DNA of 64,000 bases from Flaccisagitta enflata (taxonomy: Eukaryota > Chaetognatha > Sagittoidea > Aphragmophora), in assembly GCA_965153355.1 (NCBI GenBank), contig OZ231127.1, forward strand, positions 28,520,001 to 28,584,000, given 5' to 3'. The notes below the pieces were generated by a model. It had not been told where the DNA came from. It worked only from the letters and a program-made list of their open reading frames with translations, and made no database searches. The stretch's first letter is position 1. Every line of letters begins with the position of its first letter. Positions 31,970 to 42,084 of the stretch are shown here, in pieces. The translations under genes were made by a program, and so were the position numbers.

Positions 31970-32835
31970 ACGACGCAGCGCCGTAAAATGCCGTAAAATT
32001 CCGTAATAATGGCATTTTTGCCAGTTTTTCAGGTTAATGATGTTAAAAAAAAGTTGTTATGGTTGGGAAACGGTCATACAGTAACTGTGTGGCTCTGAGA
32101 TATACTCATACCAAAGATCAAGTGAAACCGTCATCATTCAGCGTCATTTTTTGCCGTAAAATGCCGTAAAAATGGCTATTTTCACACTTTTTTAGGTCAT
32201 TATTGTTTTAAAAATGCTGTAATAGGTGGCAAAGGGTCAAATACTAATGGTTTGGCTCTGGAACATACTCTTGCCAAAAATTGAGTGAAGCCGTCATCAT
32301 TCAGTGTGATTTTTTGCCGTAAAATGCCGTAAAAATGACTATTTTCACACTTTTTAAGTCGTAAATGTTTTAAAACAGCTGTAACAAGTGGCAAAGGGTC
32401 AAATACTAATGATTTGGCTCTGGAACATACTCTTGCCAAAAATTGAGTGGAGCCGTCATCATTCAGTGTCATTTTTTGCCGTAAAATGCCGTAAAAATGA
32501 CTATTTTCACACTTTTTTAGGTCGTTAATGTTTTAAAACAGCTGTAATAGGTGGCAAAGGGTCAATAGTTTGGCTCTAGGACATATTCTTACCAAAAAAC
32601 GAGTGAAGCCGCTGTCATTCAGTGTCTTTTTTGTCATGAAATGCCGTAAAAATGGCTATTTTCACACTTTTTTAGGTCGTTGATGTGTTGAAACAGCTGT
32701 AGTAGCTGGCAAAGGATAAAACATTAATAGTTTGGCTCTGGGACATACTCTTGTCTAAAATCGAGTGAAGCCGTTGTCATTCGGTGTCATTTTTTGCTGT
32801 AAAATGCCGTAAACATGGCTATTTTCACACTTTTT
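31970..32835 (+). repeat. Satellite of about 160 bp, five to six units, inside the 3.5-kb element
   Basis: GCCGTAAAATGCCGTAAAAA or a close variant recurs at about 31980, 32153, 32315, 32478, 32640 and 32795. Each copy is followed by TGGCTATTTTCACACTTTTT and later by GTTTGGCTCTGG and GTGAAGCCGTCATCATTCAG. Spacing is 155-163. Confidence 0.9.
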
Positions 32836-32910
32836 GGGCAGCGGCCCCAAAGGCCTATGCTTTCACATATGGGGGACTTTCTCCTTCTCCGACCATTTTT
32901 GCCACTGTGT
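32836..32910 (+). repeat. FB-family half-element
   Basis: GGGCAGCGGCCCCAAAGGCC then TATGCTTTCACATATGGGGG and TTCTCCTTCTCC match the left end of FB repeats elsewhere; no inverted partner follows closely. Confidence 0.65.
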
Positions 32911-35065
32911 CATTTGTCATCAGGAACATGTGGGATACTAAAAAAACAAAAAAACAAATAAATTTATCTTAAATTTTTTCATTTATATAACTCTTGGTAG
33001 AAAAAAGGTATTTTTAACATTTTTTAAGCATAAAATCTTTTTTTCAGCTTTGAAAATTCTAATGAATACTGAAAATGTGAGGCAATAGTTTGGATATACA
33101 CATTTTAACCCTTCACAACATGTTTTTTGAGATAACATATAAATTAGAGCTTAAAAATAGCTTAAAAATGATAAAATATGGTTTTTTTCAGCAATTTTGA
33201 TCTTTAAACTTTAAAAAAATCCCCAACAACTGGTTGTTCTGGGTAGAAAAATCTTTACTCAAACTATGACTACACATTACAAGGATTTTTCTGGATAAAT
33301 ACAGCTGCATAAACAGTTTTTTGCTCAAAAATGCTAAAAAAAGCCATAATTTTGTTATTTTTAAGCTATTTTTGGGCTATAGACCCAAAACTATCATGAA
33401 TAACTGGTTATTCAGGGCATAAGTATTTATACTCGGACTAATACTATACATTTCTAGAATTCTTTTTGAGTTTTTATGCTTCAATAACATGAAAAAACTT
33501 AAAAACGCTGAAAAAAGCAATATTTTGCTATTTTTAGGCTATTTTTAAGCTCTTATCTGATAAATATGTAAAAAAACTTGTTGTTACAGGTAGAAATGTG
33601 TATATTCAGACTATTGCCACAAATTTCCAGGATTCATGGGGATTTTTGAAGCTACTTAAACAATTATTAACCAAAAAAATGCTAAAAGTAAGCTTTTTTT
33701 TACCTAAAAAGTGCTATAAACAAAAAAATTTGGGATGAATTTTTTTGTTTTTTGTTTTGTTTACAATATGGAAATAACTGAACTGATAATTGGCCATTTT
33801 TGACTTTTCCAAAAATTTTGGATAATTTCACCCAAAATCATGTTTTTTTTGCGTATAGTATTTGGGGGAGTATCATCAATTTGATCGGCTATAGCGTATG
33901 CAAATAGTCTCTAGGGTCAGTGACAAGCCTCATGCAAAATTTGGAGACAATAGGAGCAAAACAGCCAAAAAAAATGTGTTTTTTCAATTTTTAAGTGATA
34001 GGTCAGTTGGGCTGGTATGCATATTAAAAAAAAAATTCAACTGTTGGTTTTGGAAACACCATATCAAGGTAGTATTTATCCTAAAAATTTATGGAGTCAG
34101 CTAAATTTTGGTTGTAGATATTCAAATTTGATTTTTGTCATTTTTGTCATTTTTGATATTCTGGCAAATTTGGTCAAAAATGACTAAAAGCCCGCCAGAG
34201 TCCGGGTATTTTGACACTGGTCCTGGAAACTAACCTTATAGGGCTTTCAAATTGTGAAAAAAAATTCATGGGGTTTTCTGGGGTAATATAAGTTTCAGGT
34301 CCATTTTTGCGCGTATTTTATGTTAAAAAAGATAAAAAAATGTATTTTTTTGTTTATCGCGACTAGGATATTAGACTATATGGGATTTTTTTTTCAGATA
34401 CCAGTGGAGCTGCTCAAAACCGAGCCAGCAAAAAAATCCGCATGTCCAAAATGCAATTTTTAGAGCCACAGCGACCGATTTTGTAACAACGATTTATGAC
34501 GAAAAAGGTCGAAATTTCAACCCCCAAAAAAGTCGATTTTCAACTTTGTGGAGGTCGTAGCGCCACATTAGTCGGAAAAAAAGTTGAAAATCATTAGTTT
34601 GGTCTTAGTTTACGTTTTACCTGGCCATTAAAAAAAAAATTAACGCCAAAATCTCAATTTTGATTTTTGACCCCCCAAAGTTAGCCCTGGTGACGCTTTT
34701 CATCAAGATACGACAGGGTGCTTGGATTGGTCTTGCAAGAAAGAAAATTCAAAAATCTTTGAAAATACCTTGAAAAAAAAAAGTTCAAATATATTTTTTT
34801 TCTCTGTTTTTTTTTATAAACTAACAAGAAAAAAAAGCTTTTTTGACGTGGCTTTAACATCTTGACCATCTTCTTTTCATTCTTATGTCATTTCTAAACG
34901 AATAAAGCTACAAGAACCAGCATGGTCCCATTTTGAAGAGCTTTGGAAGAGCTTTAAAACAGTCATGGATTTTGCTATGTTTTTCTCATTGGATGAATGT
35001 AAAACATTGAAAAACAGTTTGTCTCTTTTTTTTTTTTTTTTTTTTTTTTTTGCCATGGTTATTAG

Positions 35066-36191
35066 CAGGCCTATTTTTAGAGCGAGCCCGCGAGCCCGTG
35101 GCTCTCTATTTTGCTGTCAGGCTCTCATATTTTGCTGGCTCTGAGCCCAGCGGGCTCTCTCTGTTTTGGCCATATACATTTAACTAAATTGATTTGATTA
35201 TCTTTTTAGAATCGTGAAACTGGAATTCTTGTCTTGAAAATATCACCTGGCAAGAAAATAATCGTTGTTACAACTTAGACTTTTTTTAATATTCTTCCTC
35301 TCATAAATCTAATCCTCACCCTGCCATCAAAAGTGCGGATTGCAAAAGAGATTTTTGAACATTTGTTACGGATACACAGACAGATGGACGGTCAAACCAT
35401 TTTTTAGAGATACGATGGCGCATCTTGAAACTGAACATCGCGCTTTGCTGGTATTGCCAAATATGAATCGATTGATGAATGAATCTTCTTTTTTTTCTTT
35501 TTTTATTAGTCGCATGCACGCGACTCTACACTCCGCTTTGTTCGTCCGTCCGTCCGTCTGTTAGTCGGTTGGTCACATTTTCTTTTTTTTTTCAAATTTA
35601 TTTCTTTAAGTCATTTTAAGTCATTTTAGAGAATACTAAGTTACTTTAAGTCATTCTAAGTCATTCTAAGTCAATCTGTAAGTCTCGCACGTGACCTATA
35701 GGTGTTGGCCTTGTTTTTTATTCAATGGCTATGTATATGCGTTTGCTGGTAGAACACGGCCAGATACACGGCTACCCCAGTTACGTGCGGGTGGGCAGGG
35801 GCCATATTTGAGGTCAGTGGAGCATTTGGGCAGGAATGGTATAGCCAAAAACCCCATAAACGCCAAAAAAGTAAAGTGTGGCGGACGGACGGACCAACGG
35901 ACAGACCAACGGACGGACAGACCGACAAAGCGGGGTGTAGAGTCACGTAGCACGCGACTAAAAATTGAGCATGAAATACTCGTTTTTTTAAGTATCTAAG
36001 TTTTGCTGTTACATTAGATCGATGATGAAACCATTATAAGTTGTTAGCGCAGAACTTTGGCAAGAAGGGGGGTTATGAAAATTGTACACAGGTATTTTTT
36101 GCCGGGCTCGCTGTTTGTCTGTTCGGCTCTCTAAAATTTTGAGGGGAGAGCCCGACTGGCTCTCTCAAAAAAATCACTAAAAAAAGGCCTG
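35066..36191. mobile_element. hAT-like non-autonomous transposon, 1126 bp
   Basis: Ends are CAGGCCTATTTTTAG at left and CTAAAAAAAGGCCTG at right, inverted with one mismatch. The exact 8-bp direct repeat GTTATTAG lies at 35058-35065 and 36192-36199. An 8-bp duplication and CAG-type ends are hallmarks of hAT transposons. Subterminal GAGCCCG/GGCTCTCT motifs are repeated at both sides. It contains a nested HT copy and no transposase frame. It sits within two bases of the right end of the 3.5-kb element. Confidence 0.85.
35505..35962. repeat. HT-family repeats nested in the hAT-like element
   Basis: A reverse partial copy begins GTCGCATGCACGCGACTCTA at 35508 with GTCCGTCC filler. A forward full copy runs from GGCCAGATACACGGCTACCC (35757) through GTGCGGGTGGGCAGGGGCCA and ACGGACGGACC filler to the hairpin end GAGTCACGTAGCACGCGACT then an A-run. 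Confidence 0.75.
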
Positions 36192-36229
36192 GTTATTAGT
36201 GTCTGTGTCTATGTGTGTACGTCTACGTC

Positions 36230-36232
<3 letters not shown>

Positions 36233-36299
<67 letters not shown>
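36233..36299. repeat. (GT)n microsatellite flanking a MITE
   Basis: GT repeat on the left side of the 36301-36545 element. The right side carries CA instead, so the two flanks are in inverted orientation. Confidence 0.95.
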
Positions 36300-36300
<1 letters not shown>

Positions 36301-36302
<2 letters not shown>

Positions 36303-36545
36303 TAGGATGGGCCCAAGCACTTTTAATGTTCCATTTGCATAATTAAAGTCCCATCTACTGGGCGAATCGATTTGGACTTGATCTTGGCATTGTGTCATCA
36401 ATGCTGTAGTAGTATAGAATTGATTGCTGTAGTTGTGAGAGAAGTTGCTTCCATAGTTGTTCCATACAAATACAGCCTAGAGCATTTATGATGGGGGCTC
36501 TATTTATGCAAATGGAACCTGAAAAGTGCTTGGGCCCATCCTAAC
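36301..36545. mobile_element. 245-bp MITE bracketed by inverted microsatellites
   Basis: A terminal inverted repeat of about 45 bp: GTTAGGATGGGCCCAAGCAC at left, GTGCTTGGGCCCATCCTAAC at right, extending through CCATTTGCATAA / TTATGCAAATGG. If TA is the target, it lies at 36303-36304 and 36542-36543. A GT tract precedes it, and a CA tract (36548-36590) follows it. Confidence 0.75.
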
Positions 36546-36552
36546 AGACACA

Positions 36553-36594
<42 letters not shown>

Positions 36595-36631
36595 CACATG
36601 TTTTTTATTTGAATGCTCAATTTGAGTCCAT

Positions 36632-36735
<104 letters not shown>

Positions 36736-36835
36736 TTTTGACTGTGTGGTGTTTGTGTGGTGTTTGTGTGGTGTTTGTGTGGTGTTAGTGTGCATGGGTG
36801 CGTTAATGTGTGAGATTGTTTGCGTCAGTCATATG

Positions 36836-38055
36836 TTTTAGTTGCGGACACGCAAATCTAAAGGAGGCTTTGTCCGTCCGTCCGTCCATCCATTTGTCCA
36901 TCGGTCCGTGGACAGAAGTCAAAAAGGGCGAAAATGAGCATTTTGAATGCTTTTTGGGCAGCGGCCCCAAAGAGCCGATGTCCTGTAGGACACAGGGGGG
37001 AATTTCCATACGTCCATCCTTCCGTCCTTCCGTCCGTCCCCCCCCCCGAAGCTTCTCAAGCCTCAATCCCTATTGAATAACATGGGAAATTGATAAAATG
37101 CAAAATTCCCATTGAATAACATTAAAAATTGATGAAAAATGAAAAAAATGTGAATTTCCCATTGAATAACATAGCAATTTGATGAGAAATTGAAAAAATG
37201 CAAAACTCCCATTGAATATCATGGAAAATTGCTCCAAAGACCTTAATTATGCCCTCTCAGGATCGACATATGGAAATTCACCCCTATGTCCTGAAGGACA
37301 TCGGCCCTTTGGGGCCGCACCGTGTTCCCTAGCTGTGATAGGTAGGAAAAAATGACTCAGCATAGTGGCCTATTCTAGGTTGTTGCTTACATGTAGGTGC
37401 ATCTCACCATACATAAAACCAAAAATTCTGTTGGGATTTTTTTGAAAAATATACAAAAAACACAATTTTTTATACAATTTGTGTCATAAATCTTTGTGAT
37501 CAATTTTTAGATAATTTTCGAGTTCAGAATTGAATTTAGATGATGTTTTCTGTTTCGTTTGATATGTCACACTATATACTTTCAAAGAAAGAAAGAAAGT
37601 TCATTTTTTGAATATAATACTATAATAATGAATATCATTAAAAGTTTTTTAAAGACAAAATGAACTTTTTATTCTTCTTTAAAAGTATATAGTGTGACAT
37701 ATCAAACGAAACAGAAAACATCATCTGAATTCAGTTCTGAACTCGAAAATTATCTAAAAATTGATCACAAAGATATATGGCACAAATTGTTAAAAAAATT
37801 GTGTTTTTTGTATATTTTTCAAAAAAATCCCAACAGAATTTTTAGTTTCATGTATGGTAAGATGCACCTACATGTAAGCAACAACCCAGAATAGGTCACT
37901 ATGCTGAGTCATTTTTTCCTACCTACCACAGCTAGGGAGCACGGTGGCCGCTGCCCTACTCTCTCTCCACTTCTTCAGTTATCACTCCTAGCAGGGCATC
38001 GGGTACCGCTGACCATGTGCAATCCATGGATGACTTGTTGAGTATGTGTGGGGGC
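36836..38055. repeat. HT fragment plus FB-family element split by a foldback insertion
   Basis: A reverse HT end (GTTGCGGACACGCAAATCTA, 36840) leads into the FB start GGGCAGCGGCCCCAAAGAGC (36957). GCCGATGTCCTGTAGGACAC and the inverted GTCCTGAAGGACATCGGCCC (37289-37308) are the two inner ends. The right remainder resumes at 37946 with GGCCGCTGCCCTACTCTCTC and ends GGTACCGCTGACCATGTGCA. A 627-bp foldback lies at 37319-37945. Confidence 0.65.
37319..37945. mobile_element. Foldback element with 289-bp arms and 6-bp target duplication
   Basis: The left arm (37319-37607) and right arm (37657-37945) are near-perfect reverse complements around a 49-bp AT-rich spacer. The element begins ACCGTGTTCCCTAGCTGTGA and ends with the complement of ACCGTGCTCCCTAGCTGTGG. 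GGCCGC occurs immediately before (37313-37318) and after (37946-37951), consistent with a duplicated target inside the FB repeat. It has no coding capacity beyond a chance 66-codon frame. Confidence 0.85.
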
Positions 38056-38059
38056 ATGG

Positions 38060-38135
38060 GGTAAAGACGGGGGTTGGATGCCCCTACCCACCCATCCGCA
38101 GCAATATTATGATCTCGCGTCACTTGTTGAGTAAG
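38060..38135 (-). repeat. HT-variant fragment
   Basis: GGGTTGGATGCCCCTACCCA, CCCATCCGCAGCAATATTAT and TCGCGTCACTTGTT match the variant present at 20880-20935 and, in the other orientation, at 57257-57320. Confidence 0.65.
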
Positions 38136-38206
38136 AACTGAGAGTGGCCGTCAATCAGTTTTTGTCTGTATATGCGAGTTGCCGTGTTATTCCAGTGTTA
38201 TTTATG

Positions 38207-38207
<1 letters not shown>

Positions 38208-38299
<92 letters not shown>

Positions 38300-38345
38300 T
38301 GTGCGTTTGTGTGCGTTTGTTTGTGTGTGTGTTTGTGTGTGTGTG
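38208..38345. repeat. (GT)n microsatellite
   Basis: About 44 GT dinucleotides followed by GTGTTTGTGTGCG interruptions. Confidence 0.96.
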
Positions 38346-38529
38346 TATATGTTCGTGAGTGTATCATCGGGTGTGTGTGTGAGTGTAATTATTCAAACGT
38401 TTTTTTGTGTATGTGTGTATTTGAGTTTGTGCGCTTGAAAGGAAGGAGGCAAAGGATTATTTTCCTTGCCTTATCATTGCTAATCATTGTACCTTATCAC
38501 ATGGGAGATAAGCTAACAAAGAGATTTGA

Positions 38530-38965
38530 TTTTGAATCCCTGGGATCCTCTCTCTCGGCGCAACCGGGCGATGGCGCTGAGAGAGCGATAAGACGAAAAT
38601 GCGTCGCGTCGATTTCCAGTTGGCGTCCCCAATTTCCGGTTGAGTCGACGACCGACGCGACGTCGTCAACGTGGCCCCAACCTCGTGGAGGACCTTCGTG
38701 GCTCTCGAAACGCGCTTCGAGTCCCAACGACGGCCTTCTTCGAGGCGAGGGGCTACCGGAAGTGGAAGAGAGGGCGAAAAGGATCCCGGACGATCAAGAT
38801 GGACGCGTTACGTCGACTTCATTGTTAGATTTAGGGGAGAATGTTAGGGTAGAGGAGAGGGTTCGAATTCGAACGAACCTCCTTTGGATCCTTGATGTTG
38901 GTCGGCTTTAAAATGTATACCAGTGAACATTTATACGCAAATTCGTAGTGAATCCTTTAAATAAA
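38530..38965 (+). other. GC-rich, coding-like island of unknown identity
   Basis: From about 38530 the base composition changes sharply (many CGTCG and CGACG triplets, as in the real exons of this window). A frame stays open from 38144 to 38911, but its first half is microsatellite. AATAAA follows at 38961-38966. It could be a 3'-terminal exon, a retroposed fragment or an LTR-element remnant; I recognise no domain. Confidence 0.3.
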
Positions 38966-39438
38966 TGTCATTTAAGTTGAGAAGAGAGAAAAAGCAAAAT
39001 GGTTGCCAGAGAAAGATCCGATCTTTTATCCTTCTTCTATATATCCCGGTTTTGTGCTGAATAAGGATCTCTCCCCGTCTCTTTACTCGGGCTGTCTGCC
39101 TTTCTGTCTTTGTATCTCTCTTTTCCTCTCTCGCTCGTTCGCTCTCTGTTCTTCACTGTCGAAATGAGAATTCTCGGTTATGTGTGATGCTTTTAGGAAA
39201 GAGAGTGAGAAACGGACGGGAGAGAAGAAGGGAGAGAGATAAACCACACTGTGGAGCGAGTAAGTGTGTGTGTGTGTGACGTCAGTATGGAGAAGAAGGA
39301 GAAAATTCTGGACAGCAAAAATGTAAGGAAAAATGGAACAGATTATATGAAACAGTATGTGTGCGTATGTACTATCCATTAAGCGATCGGATGAGCCCCT
39401 TTCTATCTTTTAAAAGCGATGAAACAGCGATTCTTAAC

Positions 39439-39532
<94 letters not shown>

Positions 39533-39810
39533 CACCCTTCATCAAAATTTTTGCTGTCGGTATGAATAGCACTGCGCGGATCAATTTGTACAGCAGATTG
39601 AGGATGGGTGGATGCTTTCAGACCAAATTTGTCATTGATAAGAGAAAAATGAATTTTACGCCGATTCTGAGATTGGCCAAGTATCCATTGAAGTAACAAC
39701 TACTGTGTGCAATATATTTTGAGACTCTCTATGACGTTCTTTGTAGATGGATCTACTTTGTACCCCGCATTCGAAGTTTTTTGACGAAGGCATGAAATTT
39801 CTTTTTTTCT

Positions 39811-39858
<48 letters not shown>

Positions 39859-40302
39859 TTTCCTTTCTTCTCTCTCTCTTTCCTCCCACTCTTCCGCCGC
39901 AGCCCCGCAGCCCCACCGGATGATAATGAGAAATTGAACCCCTCGTCGAGCGCGGCTCCGTTAAGACGGAACGCTGCTGCAGACACATGGTAGCTTTCGC
40001 CATCTGTGATAAGAGGTCGACGTCGTCGTCGTCGTTGTAGACGTTCGCATTGACGTCGTCGTTCTCGTCGTCGTCTTTTCCGTCGCCGTCGTTTCCGTTT
40101 CGTTGTCGCTTCCCACGTCGCTTTTGCGTGTGTCACTCTGCGCGAAGAGCCTCGCGTTTCTGCGTGTGTGTGCGTCTGTGTGTGCGCCTGTGAGAATGTG
40201 CGCGCGCACAGTGACGAAAGCCCGTGTTGCACTCTGTCGTTCATCCTATATGTCTCGCGCTCGCGTGGAAGGGAGAAATCGAGTGTCGAGGGCATCGAGG
40301 CG

Positions 40303-40670
<368 letters not shown>

Positions 40671-40754
40671 CTTTGACTAGGCATGCGACGATGGCGCATT
40701 GCCCGTTTCCGGATCTATGGAGGCTGGGAGAAAGAGGCGGCCATATCTGCTACG

Positions 40755-40983
40755 ATGAACCATGGCTGCCGCCACGCTCTCGATGATACTTCAATGCCAT
40801 TTTTACTGGAACTTGATCTTCCCACGATGTTTCCCGGTGGCATAATGTTGAAATATTGCTGGTTTTCTCTCTTGCATGTTGTTGTAAATGGGCCATAACA
40901 TCGACATACTTGGATCGGTAGCATATCACTAACGAATTCACATCTTGCAGCTTTTTTTTCAATTCCTCTTCATCGCTTTTCTA
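40755..40983 (-). CDS. Candidate exon, unrecognised
   Basis: On the minus strand a possible acceptor (AATAATAG) near 40984 opens a frame beginning with an acidic/basic helix (DEEELKKKLQDVNSLVICYR) and continuing to a stop near 40750, about 75 codons. Amino-acid composition is protein-like and the GA/TC arrays do not intrude. There is no family match I can name, and the neighbouring exon is not identified, so this is tentative. Confidence 0.25.
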
Positions 40984-42084
40984 TTATTGAATGCGACGAA
41001 ATTTCCCACATGCGGCCAGAGAGCCTTAAAACAGGCCCGGAAGCCTTAAGGAAGTTTCACATAGATGTCAAATGTAGCATACAAGACATTTATTGAACAA
41101 AACATCTTGTTTTTCAGGAAAAAAAATTCTCATACTCAGAAATCTTTGTACGCGAGACGCAGTCCGTCCTCGCCACGAGGGTGCGCATGAAAAGCCAATA
41201 TTGATTTGATGCATTTGCGTCGACAACAAATGGATACGACAAAACGATTTTTGCGAGTGGTCAAAATAGAGGGAAACAAGGAAAGATAAAGGTTAGAAGT
41301 AAACTTTGCAAAATACAAGGAAATACAAAAAAATAAAAGATCAAACTAAGCCTCAAAAACAAAAACGATTTTTGCGAGAGGTCAAAACAACAGAGGGAAA
41401 CAAGAAAAGGAAATCTAGGCAAAAAGAAAAACTATCTAGCTCATAAGTATAGACACAAGCGTTTTGGGCAAAATCTCCGCTAAGAATAAAAAATTGAGAG
41501 GAAAATTGATGAGATTCAGAAACTAGATCAAATTTTTGATCAAATGGCACCAACCGCATTCTTTTAAGTCAAAGTGTTTAGAAATGGCAGATGAAATAAG
41601 ATTGCTACTCCAAATCAAAAACAGCAAAAAAATTGCAGTTAGTTGATGGAAGATAACAATCCGGCATATTGCGCCACTATGACGAGGCAATGGCACATGA
41701 AACAGGGCGTCAACCATTAGGGTAATTAGCCTGGAAACAGCCCAATTGATTCACTTTGGTCTTAAATAAAGCAGTTTCAAAACATGAATCTCGCAATGTT
41801 GGCTATAGGGCTGAAAAAAGTCACTCTGAAAATATAGGGAAGATCTTGCCAACTCACCTCAAATCTCTCTATGAAGGCATGCATAGGCATATGAAGGCGG
41901 TTATTATAAGTATCAAACATATTCTGGAATTCTGTTAAATTTTGTTTATTGCATAGATAAAGTAATGCTTATTTTGTGTGTATACTTTTGAGCTAGATAG
42001 TAGATCAAATGAAGCCTCAAAAACATTTGGCAGGTCAGAATAAAAACCAACAGTGAGTAATAACAGAAACGACAATCCATAACC

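Noticed and set aside
37694-37894. 66-codon frame in the 37.3-37.9 kb foldback
   Set aside because: It lies inside one palindrome arm, is AT-rich and has no protein-like features; treated as chance.
38144-38530. N-terminal half of the 255-codon frame
   Set aside because: It is mostly GT-repeat translation. Only the GC-rich second half was kept, as an unassigned island.
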